A stretch of DNA of 58,138 nucleotides. Origin: a virus. Numbering within the stretch: position 1 is the stretch's first letter; each line of letters starts with the position of its first letter. Under the pieces are notes generated by a model, which saw only the letters and a list, made by a program, of their open reading frames with translations, did not search any database and had not been told where the DNA came from. Positions 15,504 through 25,452 of this stretch are shown piece by piece. The position numbers were made by a program, and so were the translations under genes. Location of the stretch: positions 1 through 58,138 of IMG/VR virus record IMGVR_UViG_3300042691_039422, one strand, 5' to 3'.

Positions 15504-18232
15504 ACCGCACTCAGATCGACAACGTGAGCTGGGACATGCCGCTCGTCAACACGACGATGGACGCGAAGGCGAGCCGCATCAAGGTCACGGAGCCCTTCTC
15601 GTGGCGCATGCTGGGCGTGGACGGCAGCACCGAGGGCGGGCTCCGGCCGTTCCCGGGCTTCATCGAGACGCATCGGTTCGACCACGAGGCGTGGGGCACG
15701 GCGGTCCTGGGGCAGCACGACGAGACTTCGGAGATCATTGACGTCCGGGGCGTGAACTTCACCATCTCGGATCGCTGGTACGGGTTCGGCTTCGTCTATC
15801 GGGTGCGACGGAAGAACGGGAGCCTGTTCTCCGACATCTTCATGGACTACTACCACACGCAGCTGGGCCGCTGGGTCAAGAGCGTGCTGCTGATGCAGAC
15901 GGTGCCGGTCGGTCCGAAGCAAAGCGCGATCCTGGGCAAGCCCATGACGGTGCAGGTGCAGGGCCGCAACATCTACGTAATGGTCAAGGATCGGGAGCCG
16001 GTGCTGGCGTACGTGCGGCGGGAGGCCCCGTACGACCTGATCGTCGTGGGCAACACGGGACCGGGCGCTCGACCGGCGCTCCTGGGGCCGGACCTGGCGG
16101 GAGCGCTCGGTTCGATCGCGTCGACGGGCGATCCGAACCGGCCAGGCGCCGGACAGCTGGTGCTGCTGGACTTCCTGCCGAGCGAGGCAGATCCGCTCAT
16201 GCCGTATGACGGGACCGGCTCGGTCGATGCGTCGGGCACGGGCTATGGGCAGGACGAGTCGAAGTTGCAGAAGCTGCCGCCGGGCGACTACGCCTTCGCT
16301 TATCTGCTGTACAACAGCGAGACGGGGAAGCGGAGCGCGCTCTCGGAGATCGCGGACGTTCGCAAGTCGAACTTCGACGAGAACCCGGACGACGACGTCG
16401 AACCGATTCCGCTGTATGCGGCAATGGAGATCACGTACGACTCGACGCAGTACGACCGGGCCTACTTCTACCGGAGCGTGCGGGTGCAGGACGCGGGTGG
16501 CGTGTACGTCGCGGGCATCCTGCATCTGGACGCCATCGTGGACCTCACTTCGGTGCAGACGGCGAACGTGCTCTCAGGCTCGCTGAAGCAGGCCGTCTAC
16601 TGGTACGAGCTGTCGGATAAGCAGCTGGTTTTCCAGTCCACGTTCCAGGACCGGACGCTGTACGACGCGGACATGCCCAAGGGCGGCGCCGCCATCTGGT
16701 ATGAGGGCTCGCTGATTGTGGGCGCGATCTCGCAGAGCAGCCAGTCGTCCACGGGGACGAACACGCAGGAGGACGAGGTCAGGGGCGTCGGTGAGATCCG
16801 GTGGTCGTCGCTCACGGAGATCAGTCCGGAGCTGTTCCCGCCGGACAACCGGTACTACCCGAGCCTCCAGTACAACGAGGTGATCGCGTTCGAGAAGGCG
16901 GGACCCAACGTCATCGGGTTCAGCCGGGACCGGCAGTACATGCTGCGGCGTGAGGACCAGTACATCCGCGTGACGGAGATGCATGAGGGCTTCGGCGTCG
17001 TCAACAGCAAGGCGTGCGAGACGGTCGGCTCCCTCATCTACTTCGTGACGAGCAAGGGGATGAAGAACGTCGACTCGCAGGCCCAGCTGGACGAGGTCAA
17101 GTCGATCAACTACATCATCCGGGAGACGTGGGCCGCTGACATGCGGGCCGTGGAGCTGGTCTTCGATCCGCACACGTCCTGCCTGTACGCGTACAACCCG
17201 ACTCGGGGCGAGGCTTGCCTCTTCTGGTTCAACACGGGCATCGTCACGGAGCTGCGGGACCTGCCCTTCGAGACCGGCTGTCGGGCGGCGTGGCCCCAGG
17301 ACTTCGTCTACGACCTGAGCGACCTGACGACGAACGACGGGACCAACAACGCGACGTACCGGAATCCGCTGGAGGAGCGGGCCTTCTTCGTGCAGAACGC
17401 GCCCAAGGACGGAGTCTCCGACATCGTCACGGGCTTTGCGTTCCGGCTGTTCACGCACGACGTCCGCCGCGAACGCCGGCACCGCGGCTCCAAGCTGTTC
17501 AACGTGCCGTGCACGACGCTGCTCCCGTGCGACCTCGACTCCTGCTTCAACGTCTCGGCCGACTACAGCGGCATCGGCGAGATCGCTCTTGGCACCACCT
17601 ACGGCGAGACCTACCCGAGCGAGGTCTGGGGCATGCGTCTCTACGTCCTGTCCTCGACCAACCCGGCTCTCGTGCACAAGTCGGCCGTCGTGAAAAGGGC
17701 GGCCGAGACGTCGGGCCGGTACGTGCTCACGGATGCGACGCGGGCGAACCTGTCCGGCCTCAAGGCGGGCGACATCGTGGGCTTCTCGCCGGTCTATTTC
17801 GAGTGGCAAGGCTCGCAGCTGGGCACGAAGGCCGAGGACGGGACGCCGATGGCGGAGTCGCTCGACTACTTCTCGGTGAAGCACGTGCAGTCGCTGGGTG
17901 CCTCCTTCGCAGGCGTCACAACGCCGGGACTGGCGGACCGGCCCGCCTTCCTCAACCGGTTCCGGGCGACCGTCTACCGGGGCACGGAGGAGCAGCCGCT
18001 CGTCAGTGCGTTCCCGACGGACCGGAACGGCAACCCGACCGCGTCGGTGGTGGATCGGGAGGGGACATACCACGCCGCGTTCGGCCTCACCGCGGAAGCG
18101 GGAAAGCACGGGGTCTCCGGGACGGCTCTGGTTCCGGGCGTTATCATTGTGGCACCCTCCCTGGACTTTGAGTTGCTCGGGGTGCGGGTGCAAGGCAGCG
18201 TTCTCGCCTCAGATCGGAGTCGCAAGGCATGA
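15500..18232 (+). CDS. Large tail/nozzle protein candidate
   Basis: 910 residues and beta-rich. It begins MNRTQIDNVSWDMP, then GGLRPFPGFIETH, and contains repeated aromatic/Gly segments. Its size and position between head-tail adaptor genes and ejection proteins are consistent with a podovirus tail tubular protein B (nozzle) or another tail-hub component. No enzymatic motif was found. The start is coupled to the glycosyltransferase stop (ATGA). An alternative is a tail fibre, but the location upstream of internal proteins favours the nozzle. Confidence 0.5.
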   Translation: MNRTQIDNVSWDMPLVNTTMDAKASRIKVTEPFSWRMLGVDGSTEGGLRPFPGFIETHRFDHEAWGTAVLGQHDETSEIIDVRGVNFTISDRWYGFGFVYRVRRKNGSLFSDIFMDYYHTQLGRWVKSVLLMQTVPVGPKQSAILGKPMTVQVQGRNIYVMVKDREPVLAYVRREAPYDLIVVGNTGPGARPALLGPDLAGALGSIASTGDPNRPGAGQLVLLDFLPSEADPLMPYDGTGSVDASGTGYGQDESKLQKLPPGDYAFAYLLYNSETGKRSALSEIADVRKSNFDENPDDDVEPIPLYAAMEITYDSTQYDRAYFYRSVRVQDAGGVYVAGILHLDAIVDLTSVQTANVLSGSLKQAVYWYELSDKQLVFQSTFQDRTLYDADMPKGGAAIWYEGSLIVGAISQSSQSSTGTNTQEDEVRGVGEIRWSSLTEISPELFPPDNRYYPSLQYNEVIAFEKAGPNVIGFSRDRQYMLRREDQYIRVTEMHEGFGVVNSKACETVGSLIYFVTSKGMKNVDSQAQLDEVKSINYIIRETWAADMRAVELVFDPHTSCLYAYNPTRGEACLFWFNTGIVTELRDLPFETGCRAAWPQDFVYDLSDLTTNDGTNNATYRNPLEERAFFVQNAPKDGVSDIVTGFAFRLFTHDVRRERRHRGSKLFNVPCTTLLPCDLDSCFNVSADYSGIGEIALGTTYGETYPSEVWGMRLYVLSSTNPALVHKSAVVKRAAETSGRYVLTDATRANLSGLKAGDIVGFSPVYFEWQGSQLGTKAEDGTPMAESLDYFSVKHVQSLGASFAGVTTPGLADRPAFLNRFRATVYRGTEEQPLVSAFPTDRNGNPTASVVDREGTYHAAFGLTAEAGKHGVSGTALVPGVIIVAPSLDFELLGVRVQGSVLASDRSRKA

Positions 18233-18888
18233 TCACCTTCAGCCCCCGTTTCCGCAGTCAGTCCCCCGCACACAACGGCGGGCCCGGTGGCTCGCTTCAG
18301 TACGGCGACATGAGTGTCCTTCAGGGCCTCGCGGCCAACGACCCCCGCGCCGAGCTGCTCCTGAACGCGAACAACCAGGCCATTGATCAGACGCTCCGGG
18401 ACCTGTTGGGCGGCGGCCCGATGAGCCCGGTGAACCGGGCCTGGATGGAAGGCCACCTGCTGAATGGGCAGGACCTGGAGTCGCTGCTTCAGACCCGCGA
18501 GGGCATCCGCAGCGGCAAGGCTCAGGCCTACTTCGGCGCCGACGGCAACCTCTCGGTCCGCCGACAGGGCGAGGCCGGTTGGACCGGTGCGGCACCCGCA
18601 GGCTCCCTGGGCATCCCGGCCGACGGCGGCACGTACAACGGGATGGCGAGCGCCCGGATTCCCGGACTGCCGACGATGGGCGGTCGCTACACGGACGACA
18701 TGATCCGCGATCCGGTCACGGGCATCAGTGTGAACCGCAGTCAGCAGGCGGCCGCGACCCAGAAGTACGGTCGAGGCAACCAGCGGATTGGCGTCACGCC
18801 GCTGAACAAGTACAACACACCGGCGTGGCTGAAGAGCTACAACACGTTCAACGCGCCCGGCTCCGGTCGGGGAGGAAAGACCACATGA
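18229..18888 (+). CDS. Hypothetical virion-associated protein
   Basis: 219 residues, Gly/Ala/Asn-rich with no clear hydrophobic core beyond a helical segment at about 40-60. No domain recognised. It is translationally linked to its neighbours on both sides by four-base overlaps, placing it in the structural operon. It may be a small internal or tail protein. Confidence 0.5.
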   Translation: MITFSPRFRSQSPAHNGGPGGSLQYGDMSVLQGLAANDPRAELLLNANNQAIDQTLRDLLGGGPMSPVNRAWMEGHLLNGQDLESLLQTREGIRSGKAQAYFGADGNLSVRRQGEAGWTGAAPAGSLGIPADGGTYNGMASARIPGLPTMGGRYTDDMIRDPVTGISVNRSQQAAATQKYGRGNQRIGVTPLNKYNTPAWLKSYNTFNAPGSGRGGKTT

Positions 18889-20258
18889 ACAGCGCCAGCA
18901 ACCCGTTCGGAAGCACGCCCCGTCTTCAGGGCATCCCCGGTCGTGCACGCCGCGTCGATCAGCAGTTCGACCCGTACCACCAGTCGAACACGCCGCAGTG
19001 GAACGACACGGGCGTCGAGGAGCTGCTCCGGTCGGCGGGCCAGAGTCCGGCGGACGCCGCTCGCGGCATGGGCATGCGGGTGCAGGGCCAGAACGCCTAC
19101 TGGACGCAGTCCGGCATCCCCCATCAGATGCCTCTCTCGCAGATCAACACGGGAGGCAACTCGCTCGGGCTGCCCCCGGTCCTGACGCAGGCCTTCCTCC
19201 AGGACCAGAACGCGATGCAGTCGGCTGCCGACGAGCAGTACGGCATCGTCAACAACCGGATCGGCGACATCTCCGACCTGATCGGCGGCGTCAACAACCG
19301 GCTGGGCGGCCTCGCGGACAGCACGACCGATCCCTTCATGGGCATTGCGGACGCCCTCTACGGCTCGGCCCAGCAGAACACCGGTGACGTCCAGGCCGGA
19401 ATGGACAACGCCCTCGCGGGGATGCGGGGCGCGATGCCCGCCTTCCGTCGCGGAATGGGCAAGGCCGAGCAGATGACCGATGCCGCCTCGAAGGACGTCG
19501 ACACGGCCATGAAGGGCCTGAACAACGTCGACGCGGACGTCAACAAGGCGTACGGCCTGGCCGACGGGGCCGTCGCCACCATGCAACAGGCGATCTCCGA
19601 GTTCAAGGACCGCAGCGCCGAGGACGCCAGCTCGACGGCGTACGCTCTCCACCGGTCGGCTCGATCGACCCGCCAGCAGATCGAGGCGATGCGTGGGGCC
19701 TACCCGGACGAGGTCGTCGACAGTCAGCTGTACGCCCTCGAAACGGAGACCCGAGCCTCGACGCAGGCCGCGATCACGCCCATCATCAGTTCGTACAACC
19801 AGGCGTCCGCCTCTCTGAAGCAGGCACTTGCGGGCACGAAGCTGAACGCGGCCGGCACGTACCTCCAGGGCGCGGGCATCAAACAGCAGGGCGCCCAGCT
19901 TCGGATGGCCGGTGCCGACACCAAGCTGAAGGCCGGAGCCCAGCGTGCAGCCCTCGCGGAAGGTCGTCTCGCGGGCGAACGCTCGGCCGCGGAGCTGGAG
20001 ATGGGAGGGGTGGACCGCGTGCAGGAGGCCGTCCGTCAGGAGCAGGCCATGGGTCAGCTTCGCGTCTCGGCTTACGAGTCGGCCGCCAACATCAAACAGG
20101 CGGCGATGCTCAACGCGATCAACCTCGAAATGAGCGGGTTCGGGAAGGTGGCCGAGCTTACCATGGCGAACCCCCGGAGCGTGACGTCGTGGCTCCAGGG
20201 GCTCCTGTCGATCTATGCGGCACGTGCCGCGTCCACGGGCAACACGCGACTGGCATGA
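18885..20258 (+). CDS. Ala/Gln-rich helical virion protein (ejection protein candidate)
   Basis: 457 residues from ATG 18885. After a disordered N-terminus the protein is mainly long helices rich in Ala, Gln and Asp (about 110-440), suggesting an extended coiled-coil. Podovirus internal core/ejection proteins have this character and lie in this position. Motif copy 20003 encodes MGGV (LEMGGVDR) within a helix-prone segment. The gene is coupled to the upstream gene by an ATGA overlap. Confidence 0.55.
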   Translation: MNSASNPFGSTPRLQGIPGRARRVDQQFDPYHQSNTPQWNDTGVEELLRSAGQSPADAARGMGMRVQGQNAYWTQSGIPHQMPLSQINTGGNSLGLPPVLTQAFLQDQNAMQSAADEQYGIVNNRIGDISDLIGGVNNRLGGLADSTTDPFMGIADALYGSAQQNTGDVQAGMDNALAGMRGAMPAFRRGMGKAEQMTDAASKDVDTAMKGLNNVDADVNKAYGLADGAVATMQQAISEFKDRSAEDASSTAYALHRSARSTRQQIEAMRGAYPDEVVDSQLYALETETRASTQAAITPIISSYNQASASLKQALAGTKLNAAGTYLQGAGIKQQGAQLRMAGADTKLKAGAQRAALAEGRLAGERSAAELEMGGVDRVQEAVRQEQAMGQLRVSAYESAANIKQAAMLNAINLEMSGFGKVAELTMANPRSVTSWLQGLLSIYAARAASTGNTRLA

Positions 20259-20266
20259 GGTGACAC

Positions 20267-22039
20267 ATGGCGGAGAACATTCTGGGCGGCGGCAACCTCT
20301 ATACGGCCAAGCCCGTCAACGTCATCAACCCGGGCGGCATGACCGCCAGTCAGTCCATCGACACTATCGCGGGCGTCGGTGAGGGCAACCGTCAGCGTGC
20401 ACTTCAGGCCTCCGAGGGCCAGAAGAACCGCAACGCGAGCGCCGCCTCCGACATGCGGAACGAGCGTCTCCAGCGGGACAAGATGTCGCAGGACGCCTCC
20501 CTGGCCGAGAAGGAGCTGGCTCAACGGGGCGCGACCGACCAGCAGTCTCTCGCCCTTCAGGCCCGCCAGGTCCAGCTTCAGGAGCAGGAGGCCCGCGAAG
20601 CCGCCGAGGAACGCGACCGTGCCAACCGCCTCGCGCTGCGTCGCGAGCAGCTGGACCTCCAGCGGCAGAAGGCCCTGCGTGCCCGCATCGACGTGCGGAG
20701 CGAAGGAACACCCCTCCCATCGCCGGGTCCGGTCGGCGGCGATCTCGACGGGGACGGCATGGTGACCACGCCCGAGGAGCTGGAGGCGTTGCAGTCGCAG
20801 ATCACGGCCGAACAGATCGAGCAGGAGAAGTTGCAGGCCAAGATGCTCATCGCCCGGCAACTGCTGGACCCGGCTCAGACCGAGGCGGTGGCCGACGTCG
20901 TCGCCGACTTCGACAACGCCAAGACGGCGGGCTTTCAGGTCCGCCAACGCGCCTTCATGGACCTCCCGATGGTCCTCACGGACACCCTGCCCGAAGTGAC
21001 GGAGACCCCAGGCGACCCCCGCAAGATCGCTCAGGTGAGGAAGTTCCGGGCCATGAACGAAGGTTCCGGTCCGGCCTCCATCGCGGGAGATCCGGGTCTG
21101 ACTCTGACGGACGAGCAGTGGGACCAACAGCAGGCTCAGGTAGAGACGAAGAAGACGGACCGGCTCAAGGTGGATCGGTTGGCGGAGCACATTGCGGCAC
21201 ACTCGCACGGGAAGATGGCCGTAGATCAGGTGGCCACGCAGACGAAGGTGCTGCTGTCGGCGCTCGACGGACTGGCCCAGGGCGACAAGACGCAGGAACA
21301 GGTCGCGGTCAACGCCTTCAAGTCGTTGCAGGCCGGAGGCGCCGACACGGACGTCCTGTCGGACATCATGGCCCGAACGATGTGGCAGGCGACGCAGCTG
21401 GAGAAGGACGCGGCGAACACGCTGGTAGCGGCTGCCGAGACCGGTGAGAAGGTGGACAAGGACCGGCTCGCGTCGGGCAAGAAAGAGAAGGCCCGAGGTC
21501 TCCGCATCGCCAACATGGCCCGGATGCTGTCGCAAGTCAAGGGCGAGGACGGGAACCCGCTCGTGTCTGACTTTGGCAGCGGCAATGGCATGTACGACCT
21601 GACGGCGGCGGAGTTCTCGCAGCGGGGTGTGGACATGCGGGACACGGTGAAGGAGGTCTTCGGCGCCATCATCGGGTCGCAGGACCCGGCCGCGATCATC
21701 TCGGCGCTGCGTGACGGCGACCCCACCAACGACCCGCAGGTCGGCACTCTCGTGCGTGACATGAGCCCCAAGCTGAAGACGATCATTCTAGATGCGGCCG
21801 ATCGGGAGTACCGGCAGCTCCAGGCGAGCATGACTCAGGCGGGCTACGGGAACGTGGCTGAGATTGCCAACTACAACGCGGTCGCGGGCAAGGACCGCAT
21901 CGACGACTTCGACCGGCAGCTGGACCGCACCGACCGGGACCTGGCTCGCCTCGTGAGCCGGGGCGAAGTGGAGCGGAACAAGAAGCTGGATGCCCTCGAC
22001 ACGGAGTACGAGCAGTTCCTTGGAGATCTGTACCGGTGA
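20267..22039 (+). CDS. Coiled-coil internal virion protein candidate
   Basis: 590 residues. Residues about 55-130 are a highly charged Gln/Arg/Glu coiled coil. A DLDGDGMVTTPEE segment (about 162-174) resembles a calcium-binding EF-hand loop, and helical segments continue to the C-terminus. The predicted architecture fits podovirus internal (ejection) proteins. A complement motif copy at 20709 encodes TPLPSP just before the EF-hand-like loop, a likely disordered linker. A GAGGTGAC sequence lies just upstream of the ATG. Confidence 0.55.
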   Translation: MAENILGGGNLYTAKPVNVINPGGMTASQSIDTIAGVGEGNRQRALQASEGQKNRNASAASDMRNERLQRDKMSQDASLAEKELAQRGATDQQSLALQARQVQLQEQEAREAAEERDRANRLALRREQLDLQRQKALRARIDVRSEGTPLPSPGPVGGDLDGDGMVTTPEELEALQSQITAEQIEQEKLQAKMLIARQLLDPAQTEAVADVVADFDNAKTAGFQVRQRAFMDLPMVLTDTLPEVTETPGDPRKIAQVRKFRAMNEGSGPASIAGDPGLTLTDEQWDQQQAQVETKKTDRLKVDRLAEHIAAHSHGKMAVDQVATQTKVLLSALDGLAQGDKTQEQVAVNAFKSLQAGGADTDVLSDIMARTMWQATQLEKDAANTLVAAAETGEKVDKDRLASGKKEKARGLRIANMARMLSQVKGEDGNPLVSDFGSGNGMYDLTAAEFSQRGVDMRDTVKEVFGAIIGSQDPAAIISALRDGDPTNDPQVGTLVRDMSPKLKTIILDAADREYRQLQASMTQAGYGNVAEIANYNAVAGKDRIDDFDRQLDRTDRDLARLVSRGEVERNKKLDALDTEYEQFLGDLYR

Positions 22040-22302
22040 CGAAGAACTGGGGCAAGGTGGCGGATACGGTGGTCGCCCAGCTCGCGGAGAAGGGGGTGGC
22101 TCTTGCATGGGAGACAGAGGTGGCGGCCTCCGACTTCCACGATGCCGCCCCCTCCTCCGCAACTGTGCTGCCGGCACCGCTCACGGCCGCGGACGTTCGT
22201 CGGTGGTTGTGGTCGGTCCGTCACGTGCCTTCGGCCGGTGTGTACGCGTACACTGAGGGAGACCGGGTCCACATGGGCCTCGCCTTCCCCGTCCCCGCCT
22301 GA
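22036..22302 (+). CDS. Small hypothetical protein
   Basis: 88 residues from GTG 22036, overlapping the previous stop (GTGA). It has one helical half and one beta-leaning half (AGVYAYTEGDRVHMGLAF). No family recognised. It sits inside the virion-interior gene cluster and is probably co-translated with its upstream neighbour. Confidence 0.5.
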   Translation: MTKNWGKVADTVVAQLAEKGVALAWETEVAASDFHDAAPSSATVLPAPLTAADVRRWLWSVRHVPSAGVYAYTEGDRVHMGLAFPVPA

Positions 22303-22313
22303 AAGGAGCCCTT

Positions 22314-22772
22314 ATGTCCATCGGATCTGCCATCCCCGCCGCAACCGCTGCCGCAGGGCGAGTCGGTCCCATGCTCTCTCGAATGACCCCGCACGTCAAG
22401 AACTACGGGGGCAAGGCTCTCACCGGGCTCATGAGTGCAGGTGCCGCCCTCGGCATCTATCAGCAGGGCAAGGACTGGTTCACCGGCGACGGGGGCCTCG
22501 ACACGGCGTCGCAGGACATGCTGGACCGCTTCACCCTCGAAGGGCTGGGCGACCAGGCCAACGTGCTGAAGTCGGAGCAGGACCTCTCCATGCTGCTGTC
22601 GGGTCTCGCGCCCGAGTCCGACGGCCGGATGAGCGCTCGGCAGGCGTCGGACGCGATCCTGCTTCAGGAGGCTCTGGCCCGCGAAGCACCCCGTCTTCAG
22701 GCCGCAGCCGTCCGCCGCCAACAGCGTCCCCTCTCCTACATCGACGTCCTCACCCGCCTCGGAGTCTCCTGA
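22314..22772 (+). CDS. Small virion-module protein
   Basis: 152 residues with the strong ribosome site AAGGAG. The N-terminal half is rich in small residues and contains a mildly hydrophobic helix (TGLMSAGAALGIY, about 38-50), possibly membrane-interacting. The C-terminal half is helical and charged. In the ejection-protein cluster, small proteins of this kind may interact with the host envelope during DNA entry, but nothing diagnostic is visible. The stop overlaps the next start (TGATG). Confidence 0.5.
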   Translation: MSIGSAIPAATAAAGRVGPMLSRMTPHVKNYGGKALTGLMSAGAALGIYQQGKDWFTGDGGLDTASQDMLDRFTLEGLGDQANVLKSEQDLSMLLSGLAPESDGRMSARQASDAILLQEALAREAPRLQAAAVRRQQRPLSYIDVLTRLGVS

Positions 22773-23626
22773 TGCCCCGCAAGACACGCACACCTCCGCC
22801 CGGTCTGCTTTTTGACAAGGGCACCTACACCAAGCGGTTCGCTGAGGTGGGCATTGACCCCGACACGCTGAGCGAGGAGGAGTACAAGGCGTGGGTCAAG
22901 TACCTCGACGGGGTTCCGGACGATCCCCCTGAACTGATCGCTCCGCAGGGGCAGATGTCCCTGTTCGACGTCTACGAGGAAGCGGACCTGAAGCGACGGT
23001 CGGCTGAAGACCTGAAGCACCGGGACGGAGCTCACCAGGCGCTCCGGGACGCAACGGCCAAGGCCAAGTTCGTCAACAAGTCCAAGCCGATGGGACCGTA
23101 CGACCCGTCCGGGTTCGCACCCCGACTGAAGCCGGGAGGCAAACTCGCGAGTGCACCTCCGATCCCGAAGGGGCGGTGGAGTGCGGCGGGTCTGATCAAG
23201 GGCGTCAAGGGAGCGGCGAAGGCCCCGCTGACGCTGAAGGGTGCGGGAGCGCTCGGCGGTGCCCTGTTTGCGATGGAAGCGGCGGACATGGCCGCAGGCG
23301 GGCTGGGTGCACTCAAGGACTGGGCCTTCGCGGACCCGGCCGCCGATCAGGCTCGAATGCTGCGGGCTCGGACTCAGCTGATCCGGGAACGGCAGCGGCA
23401 ACAGGCGGAGAAGCAGGAGACGGAACGGCTGCGTGCGGTCAACATGCAGCGGATCGCCACGCTCAACCCGCAGCTGGCGATGCAGCTGTCGGCCGGTCGC
23501 ATCCTGCCCAAGAACGCCACCGTCATCGGCGGTCGTCCCAACATCTCGGCGCTGGAGTCCGTCGCGGACGCGATGGCCGCCGGCAGCCTCGACCCCAACA
23601 CACCCGACCCCCTTGCTGGAATGTAA
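22772..23626 (+). CDS. Virion-module protein with small-residue hydrophobic segment
   Basis: 284 residues from ATG 22772. The N-terminal 130 residues are charged. Residues about 145-185 form a Gly/Ala-rich moderately hydrophobic segment (GAGALGGALFAMEAADMAAG). A helical Arg/Gln stretch follows (RARTQLIRERQRQQAEKQE), likely a coiled coil. The combination resembles ejection proteins that contact membranes, but no family is recognised. It is embedded in the structural operon. Confidence 0.5.
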   Translation: MPRKTRTPPPGLLFDKGTYTKRFAEVGIDPDTLSEEEYKAWVKYLDGVPDDPPELIAPQGQMSLFDVYEEADLKRRSAEDLKHRDGAHQALRDATAKAKFVNKSKPMGPYDPSGFAPRLKPGGKLASAPPIPKGRWSAAGLIKGVKGAAKAPLTLKGAGALGGALFAMEAADMAAGGLGALKDWAFADPAADQARMLRARTQLIRERQRQQAEKQETERLRAVNMQRIATLNPQLAMQLSAGRILPKNATVIGGRPNISALESVADAMAAGSLDPNTPDPLAGM

Positions 23627-23629
23627 GCC

Positions 23630-24985
23630 ATGGCAAAGCGGATCAAAATGCCGAAGCTGTTCACGCCTTCCGCAGGTCGTCGTGCGGCTGACGTCGCTTT
23701 GTTCAAAGAGGCAGGTCCGGCGCCTGAGAAACTGTTCGTCCAGAAGCTGCTGGCCCGGAGCAAGGAGCCGGTCAAGTACGAAGGCAAGCCCAAGATTCAG
23801 CCGGAGCCTCCGCCCCGCTACGTGGAGCGGGACTGGAACACCAAGAACGAGCGGAACCCTGTGGCCGCTCTCCTGGAGCGGTTCCGGGACCCGCCCGCCA
23901 TCGTGCGGTACAAGGCGAAGGACGGCCAGACCCGCGCCCGTCTCGACCGCGGCAGCAAGGTGAACGAGTACGACCCGGTCCGGCAGGTCAGTCAGAGCGT
24001 CTTCACGAACGAGTACATCGGCCCCGGTGACACCCGGAACCTGAAGGTCATCCCGGAGGCCCGCTTCCTTGACGACTTCCTGCGGCGGGACGACGTGCCG
24101 TACGGCGCGAAGACCCAGCTGCTGACGGCGATGATGCAGATGCCGTCGTTCGCCAACCTCCGCATGATGGACCTGGCTCGCTACTTCCCCGGCACGGAGA
24201 GCGTGCTGCGGTGGTCCATCCGCAACAACAACACCAAAGTGGCACCCCTCCCATCGCCGCTCCGACAGTTCGGGGCCGGGCGTGAGGCTGCGAGTGTCCC
24301 GGTGGGAGGGGTGGACCTGTCGCCGCACAAGAAGGCGGGCGAAGCCTTTTGGATGAACCAGGCCAAGAGCCGGGAGGGAGCGGGATTCAACCCGCAGTTC
24401 GCCCAGACGGCCGCCGCCAAGGGCTACGGGAAGGCCATGAACGACGGGCTGGCCCGGAGCGCCCGCGACTTCGACGGGGACGTCGAGGCGGTCGAGAGCA
24501 CGGCCTTCCACGAGGGTGAGGGTGCTCGGCAGGCCGGGAAGTGGAAGAAGGACGCGGACCGCGAGCACGAGCAGGCATACAACCCGGCCGCCCGGTTTGC
24601 AGCGAGCCGACGTCCGGTCGCCCCGAAGAGCAAGCCGTTGGAGAAGGCGAGCCTCGCCGATCTTGACACGACCGGCCGTAACCGGAAGGCTCTGCTGGAG
24701 CGGATGGGAGGGGTGAAGCAGGCCCCGCCTCCGCCGAAGCTGTCCGACCGGGACATCATCATCTCGCAGTTGCAGGGGAAGGCCCGCGATCAGTGGGCCG
24801 GTCGAAAGCAGGTCTCGGGTGATCCGAGGGCCGCGGAACTGCTTCGGCTGCTGGACATCAACAAACAGCGGGGACTGACGGGAGCCAACGTCAAGCCGAA
24901 CTACCGGGGCTTCGACCCGATCACGGGCGAGGTGTCCGAGGGAACGGAGACGGAGGAGCTGCTACAGTTGCTCGGTCTCATCTGA
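23630..24985 (+). CDS. Hypothetical virion protein with three motif copies
   Basis: 451 residues, basic and apparently partly disordered. It is unusual in carrying three copies of the dispersed motif in different frames or orientations: APLPS (24243), VGGV (24304) and MGGV (24706). Each falls at a boundary between conserved-looking segments, suggesting tolerated linker positions. A helix-rich central part (about 125-190) includes LLTAMMQMPSFANLRMMDLA. No domain recognised. Probably an internal virion component by context. Confidence 0.5.
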   Translation: MAKRIKMPKLFTPSAGRRAADVALFKEAGPAPEKLFVQKLLARSKEPVKYEGKPKIQPEPPPRYVERDWNTKNERNPVAALLERFRDPPAIVRYKAKDGQTRARLDRGSKVNEYDPVRQVSQSVFTNEYIGPGDTRNLKVIPEARFLDDFLRRDDVPYGAKTQLLTAMMQMPSFANLRMMDLARYFPGTESVLRWSIRNNNTKVAPLPSPLRQFGAGREAASVPVGGVDLSPHKKAGEAFWMNQAKSREGAGFNPQFAQTAAAKGYGKAMNDGLARSARDFDGDVEAVESTAFHEGEGARQAGKWKKDADREHEQAYNPAARFAASRRPVAPKSKPLEKASLADLDTTGRNRKALLERMGGVKQAPPPPKLSDRDIIISQLQGKARDQWAGRKQVSGDPRAAELLRLLDINKQRGLTGANVKPNYRGFDPITGEVSEGTETEELLQLLGLI

Positions 24986-25004
24986 ACCCACAAGGAGTGT
25001 CCCA

Positions 25005-25439
25005 ATGCCTGGTCAACGTCCCACCCCCTCTGGCGCCGGCAACACGGTCGGCATCGCGTCGCAGATCCTGCCGATCAACGTCCGCATCGACGGCCTCACG
25101 CAGGTCCCTCTCTTCACGGCGAGTCAGCGAATGGTGCTGGAGAACATCGTGGTCCGCTTCAACGCGGTCAACGGCACGGCACTGACGGGGCACATCGCCC
25201 GCGTTGCGAACGGCGTGGCCCTGACCACCAACACCGACGTGACGGCCGCGAACGGCATCAACTTCAACGCGGGTGCGAACACGAACGTGGTTCCGGCGTT
25301 CATCACGGGCGCGAACGGCCCGACGGAGAACATCGTGGAAGCGGGCGAGACGGTCATCCTAGAGCTGAACACGGCTGCGGCGACGGTGGCGGCTCGACTG
25401 GCGACGGTGACGTTCGAGATCACGAACAAGATCAACTGA
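25005..25439 (+). CDS. Small beta-rich structural protein (decoration candidate)
   Basis: 144 residues with a strong AAGGAG ribosome site. Composition is rich in Asn, Thr, Val and Ala, with alternating hydrophobic residues typical of a beta-sandwich (for example VALTTNTDVTAANGINF). Such small proteins often decorate heads or form trimers on virions. No family recognised. It precedes the largest gene of the arm. Confidence 0.5.
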   Translation: MPGQRPTPSGAGNTVGIASQILPINVRIDGLTQVPLFTASQRMVLENIVVRFNAVNGTALTGHIARVANGVALTTNTDVTAANGINFNAGANTNVVPAFITGANGPTENIVEAGETVILELNTAAATVAARLATVTFEITNKIN

Positions 25440-25452
25440 CGGGAGGAGTCCC

